From NCBI GenBank assembly GCA_016290295.1, contig JAEETJ010000022.1:1-47966 (forward strand): 47,966 nucleotides of DNA, given 5' to 3'. This document shows, piece after piece, positions 45,282-47,966 of the stretch. The notes below the pieces were generated by a model, which saw only the letters and a list, made by a program, of their open reading frames with translations, was not told where the DNA came from and made no database searches. A program made the position numbers and the translations under genes. This DNA is from Bacteroidales bacterium. GTDB taxonomy: Bacteria; Bacteroidota; Bacteroidia; Bacteroidales; WCHB1-69. Positions within the stretch are counted from its first letter, which is position 1; each line of letters starts with the position of its first letter.

Positions 45282-45660
45282 CAACTTTCTTTTACTGCCA
45301 TAAAAGAAAGTTGCAAAGAAAAGTGGCTTTTTCGCCGACATGAATGCCACCCGCTCTGTCCACCTCCTTACAGCGGCGGCGAAAGTAAACTGGACGCTTA
45401 CGCGCTTTCGCACGCCGCTGTACGAAGCTGGCCATTCACTCCGCTTCCGCACCGCATGTCGGCATTCCCTCCCGCAGCCGTTTATGGCCCGTATTGCCGC
45501 AATTGAACACTCCTTGTGTCAACCGCAGTGCACCATTAGTTTGTGCCGTGGCTAAAAAAATGCAGGCATATACCTGCGACATCATTGCCCCGAAGCACTA
45601 AACCAACCCACCGCGGAACGAATCCATCTTAGCCGATGCGGAAAATCATACTGTTGCCGT
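45282..45660. repeat. Structured intergenic element, copy B
   Basis: Hairpin CAACTTTCTTTTA/TAAAAGAAAGTTG (45282-45313), then CAAAGA, then the 130-bp core (45334-45463) with the same terminal GCCGACATG/CATGTCGGC and the same inner stem (45372-45385 with 45405-45419, 19-base loop). The core is strongly conserved with copy A; the leading hairpin differs in sequence but still pairs fully. The distal part includes TGCCCCGAAGCAC (45586) shared with copy C and ends near CTGTTGCCGTAT. The 45192-45281 interval holds nothing else I recognise. Confidence 0.85.
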
Positions 45661-45735
45661 ATAATGTCAACAAAACTATAAGAAATAGTTCCTAAAAAAA
45701 GATGTGTCATTACGTGTGATATTGAAATGTTTTTG

Positions 45736-45743
45736 TATTTTTG
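45736..45743 (+). promoter_or_regulatory. -7 promoter element of the Fic gene
   Basis: TATTTTTG, giving a leader of about 220 bases before the ATG at 45969, long compared with other genes here. Confidence 0.55.
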
Positions 45744-45746
45744 CAA

Positions 45747-45949
45747 CGTTAAAAACTAATGATACTAAAACGTTAAAAACTAATAATAGTAATACAATAA
45801 AAACTAATAAAAGAAAAATATTGTCCAGCAATTGCAAGAAAATATCAACCAATAACCTTTGGAAAGTACAAACTAATAGTTACAAAATAATATAAACCAC
45901 TCGTTACAAGACAGCACAAACTAATAAAAAAAGGACAACATAAACTAAT
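45747..45949 (+). repeat. AAACTAAT repeats in the Fic leader
   Basis: ACTAAT occurs at 45755, 45779, 45803, 45872, 45920 and 45944, each preceded by A-rich bases. The first two are part of a 14-bp direct repeat, CGTTAAAAACTAAT, 24 bases apart, and the third is another 24 bases on. Possible operator sites for the DNA-binding domain of the downstream protein, or a leader feature. Confidence 0.6.
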
Positions 45950-45968
45950 AGAAGGAGCAGGAAATATC

Positions 45969-47477
45969 ATGGCAACAATACAGGAAAAATTAGCAGAGTC
46001 GCTGGAGGCGCTGAAGGAGTATCAGGATGCCCATGGGGACAATTTGGTGATTCATGGAGCGGATACATTAGGACGGACACACACGGAGCGGTTGGTGAAC
46101 AATGGGTATCTGCAAATGGTCATCAAAGGATGGTATATTCCGTCGTCGCCTGGGAGTGAGGGTGATTCCACAGTATGGTATGTGTCGTACTGGAGCTTCA
46201 TTACGGCTTATTTAGACAATAGGTTCAATGGTAAATGGTGTCTTTCTCCAGAACTGTCACTTTATTTTTACAGTGGAAATACGGTGATCCCCAAGCAGTT
46301 GATAGTGCGTAGCGAGTCGGGGACAAACAACATCCTGCAAATGCCCTTTGGAACTTCACTTGTGGACATCAAGGCATCTTTGCCGCCGGAAGTGGAACGA
46401 GAACCTCGCTATGGGGTGCGTTTGTATCCGATGGAATATGCTTTGTTGATGGTGGGTCCCGATTATTATCGGCATGATGCGTTGGAGGCGAGAACCTGTC
46501 TGGCAAGTCTGAGGGAAATTTCACCACTTGTATCGGCGGCCATTGACGGAGGGCACACCACCCGGGCGGGGCGCGTGGCAGGAGCGTTGCGCTCCATCGG
46601 CCGGGAGGAGATGGCCGACGAGCTGTTGCGCATGATGCGCCAAGTGGGACATACGGTGACCGAAGAGAACCCGTTTGAGGAAGATGTACGGTTGGAGACA
46701 TTCGCGGTATCGCCGCACGCATCGCGCATCCGACTGATGTGGATGCAGATGCGGGAGATGGTGTTGGCAAAATTAAAAGTGAAGCCTGTGCAACAGGATG
46801 CGGCATCAGTGTTGGCGATGATGGATGCTACGTATGTGAAAGACAGTTACAACTCTTTGTCGATAGAGGGATATAAGATTACGGAGGGGCTGTTGGAACG
46901 AGTTCGGAGTGGAAACTGGGATCCCGAGAAAGACGAGGCAGACAAGGAGCGCAGAAATGCGTTAGCCGCCCGTGGATATTATCAAGCATACGAGCTGCTG
47001 AAGCAGGGTGTGGCCGACTGCTTTTCTGGGCAGGCACCCGCACAATTGTACGTAAAAGGACATCAAGACTGGCACTTCCAGCTGTTTGAGCCGTGCATCC
47101 GTGCGGGCATCGTGAAGGCTTCGGATTTAGTAGGGTATCGCAGACATCAGGTGTACATCAAGAATTCCAAGCATACTCCGTTGAATCCGGATGCTTTGTT
47201 AGATGCGATGAGTGCTTTGTCGGATTTGATGATGGAAGAAGAAAATGCATTGGTACGCGCCATTTTAGGGCATTTCTTCTTTGTCTATATCCATCCCTAC
47301 ATGGATGGCAACGGCCGCACCGCTCGCTTCGTGATGAACAGTCAGCTCGTGACCGCCGGCTACCCCTGGGTGGTGATCCCCGTGGAGCGCCGGGAAGAGT
47401 ACATGGCGGCATTAGAGCAGGCCAGTGTGGAGGGAAATATTGAGGCGTTTGTGCGGTTTATTGGGAGTCTGATGTGA
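45969..47477 (+). CDS. AbiEi-like winged-helix / Fic-domain fusion protein
   Basis: 502 residues. The N-terminal part (about 1-60) reads like the AbiEi-type antitoxin winged helix (GADTLGRTHTERLVNNGYLQMVIKGWYI), followed by the AbiEi-like body (FITAYLDNRFN ... LMVGPDYY). The C-terminal part is a Fic domain with the complete catalytic motif HPYMDGNGRTAR (residues 442-453). The inhibitory motif (S/T)xxxE(G/N) is at 296-301 (SLSIEG), so the AMP-transferase is probably self-inhibited. Fic enzymes transfer AMP to hydroxyl groups of target proteins. The fusion could bind its own leader. A RES-domain gene follows. Confidence 0.87.
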   Translation: MATIQEKLAESLEALKEYQDAHGDNLVIHGADTLGRTHTERLVNNGYLQMVIKGWYIPSSPGSEGDSTVWYVSYWSFITAYLDNRFNGKWCLSPELSLYFYSGNTVIPKQLIVRSESGTNNILQMPFGTSLVDIKASLPPEVEREPRYGVRLYPMEYALLMVGPDYYRHDALEARTCLASLREISPLVSAAIDGGHTTRAGRVAGALRSIGREEMADELLRMMRQVGHTVTEENPFEEDVRLETFAVSPHASRIRLMWMQMREMVLAKLKVKPVQQDAASVLAMMDATYVKDSYNSLSIEGYKITEGLLERVRSGNWDPEKDEADKERRNALAARGYYQAYELLKQGVADCFSGQAPAQLYVKGHQDWHFQLFEPCIRAGIVKASDLVGYRRHQVYIKNSKHTPLNPDALLDAMSALSDLMMEEENALVRAILGHFFFVYIHPYMDGNGRTARFVMNSQLVTAGYPWVVIPVERREEYMAALEQASVEGNIEAFVRFIGSLM

Positions 47478-47618
47478 GCGTGGCTTTCAGAAAGATAACT
47501 TTACTGAACGATTAAGTTGTTCTTTTGCTTAATGAAAAATACTTGATGGCAATAAAAGAACTGTTTGTCAGTGCAAATTTTTTATAAGAATAGTTTTCAA
47601 ATCAAAATTAATAGGATA

Positions 47619-47966
47619 ATGTCATCTTTGAATTACGACAATGCTAAAAAAATGTGGGATTCTTTCTGTGATGAGGTAAAGTACCAACATAGATTTTTCC
47701 CATCTCATATAGTTCTTAATAGGATTGACGAAATTGCAAGAAAGAATGAGATGGAGATAAAACCAGGATCAATTTTTTATCGGGCAAGGATTATTGATCA
47801 TAATGCTGCTCTTACAGAACACATGGTAGCAAAATGTTTTGGTCCAAATTCTACAGAAGAAGATCATAAATGGTATCGAAACAAGGCGAACAAGTTCAGA
47901 GGATTGTGTAAAGAAGGTTCTTATGTTCCACCGAATTCAGCATTGATAAGAGAAGGACGCTCAAAT
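47619..47966 (+). CDS. RES-domain (NAD+ phosphorylase-like) protein, 3' partial
   Basis: 116 codons to the window edge from MSSLNYDNAKKMWDSFCDEV. An N-terminal alpha-helical stretch of about 50 residues is followed by SIFYRARI (the first conserved Arg of RES domains), then KEGSYVPPNSALIREGRSN, matching the PP...GRxN part of the family. RES toxins break down NAD+ and normally have an Xre/COG5654-type antitoxin; no such gene lies upstream within the window. The catalytic Glu and Ser regions are beyond the edge. The 141-base gap after the Fic gene is A+T-rich with no clear promoter. Confidence 0.72.
   Translation, partial: MSSLNYDNAKKMWDSFCDEVKYQHRFFPSHIVLNRIDEIARKNEMEIKPGSIFYRARIIDHNAALTEHMVAKCFGPNSTEEDHKWYRNKANKFRGLCKEGSYVPPNSALIREGRSN

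Overview
The window is a chromosomal stretch from a member of the Bacteroidota, most likely order Bacteroidales; I cannot place the genus. The signs are repeated TAnnTTTG -7 promoter elements with no strong Shine-Dalgarno sites, secreted proteins ending in type A sorting domains of the type IX secretion system (T9SS), FISUMP (Fibrobacter-succinogenes-type paralogous) domains, lipoproteins, a DPP5-like peptidase, and the Bacteroidota gene order rpsL-rpsG-fusA-rpsJ.

Layout. 1-5.5 kb: the 3' part of a large secreted C10 cysteine protease with eleven internal repeats and a T9SS tail, then a polysaccharide flippase. 5.5-11.5 kb, minus strand: tRNA-Val(TAC), the str operon (rpsL, rpsG, fusA, rpsJ) closed by a terminator, and a bacterial-type (YbaK-containing) prolyl-tRNA synthetase. 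11.8-18.6 kb: a transport and salvage block (AGCS symporter, AtoE-like transporter, FucP-like MFS permease, uridine phosphorylase, NhaD antiporter). 18.7-26.6 kb: a thioredoxin-like T9SS protein, asparaginase, and a tight cluster rpe / lipoprotein esterase / FISUMP protein / LD-carboxypeptidase. 27-32 kb: gyrA followed by two TPR proteins. 32.3-35.8 kb, minus strand: a lipoprotein, an outer-membrane barrel, and a Y-family polymerase with a YolD-like partner. 36-39.7 kb: a small FISUMP protein, a truncated Rpn-family nuclease relic and a DPP5-like peptidase. 39.7-45.2 kb: an Asp-box protein, then a minus-strand run of thioredoxin-like protein, SemiSWEET, cation efflux protein and an unknown exported protein. 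45.2-48 kb: a structured repeat, then an AbiEi-like/Fic fusion and the start of a RES-domain gene, both toxin-like.

The most unusual content is non-coding. (1) Many intergenic gaps are filled with degenerate arrays of 7- or 8-bp words. Several begin exactly at a stop codon, some run up to the next start codon, and others abut a promoter. The clearest is 25 perfect-length heptamers at 32091-32265. (2) A structured element occurs twice (about 35863-36240 and 45282-45660). It has a core of exactly 130 bp with 9-bp terminal inverted repeats, an internal 14-bp stem and a preceding hairpin whose stems differ in sequence but keep pairing. A third copy of its 3' end forms the broken edge of the Rpn nuclease relic.

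All function calls come from reading motifs by eye. No database search was run.
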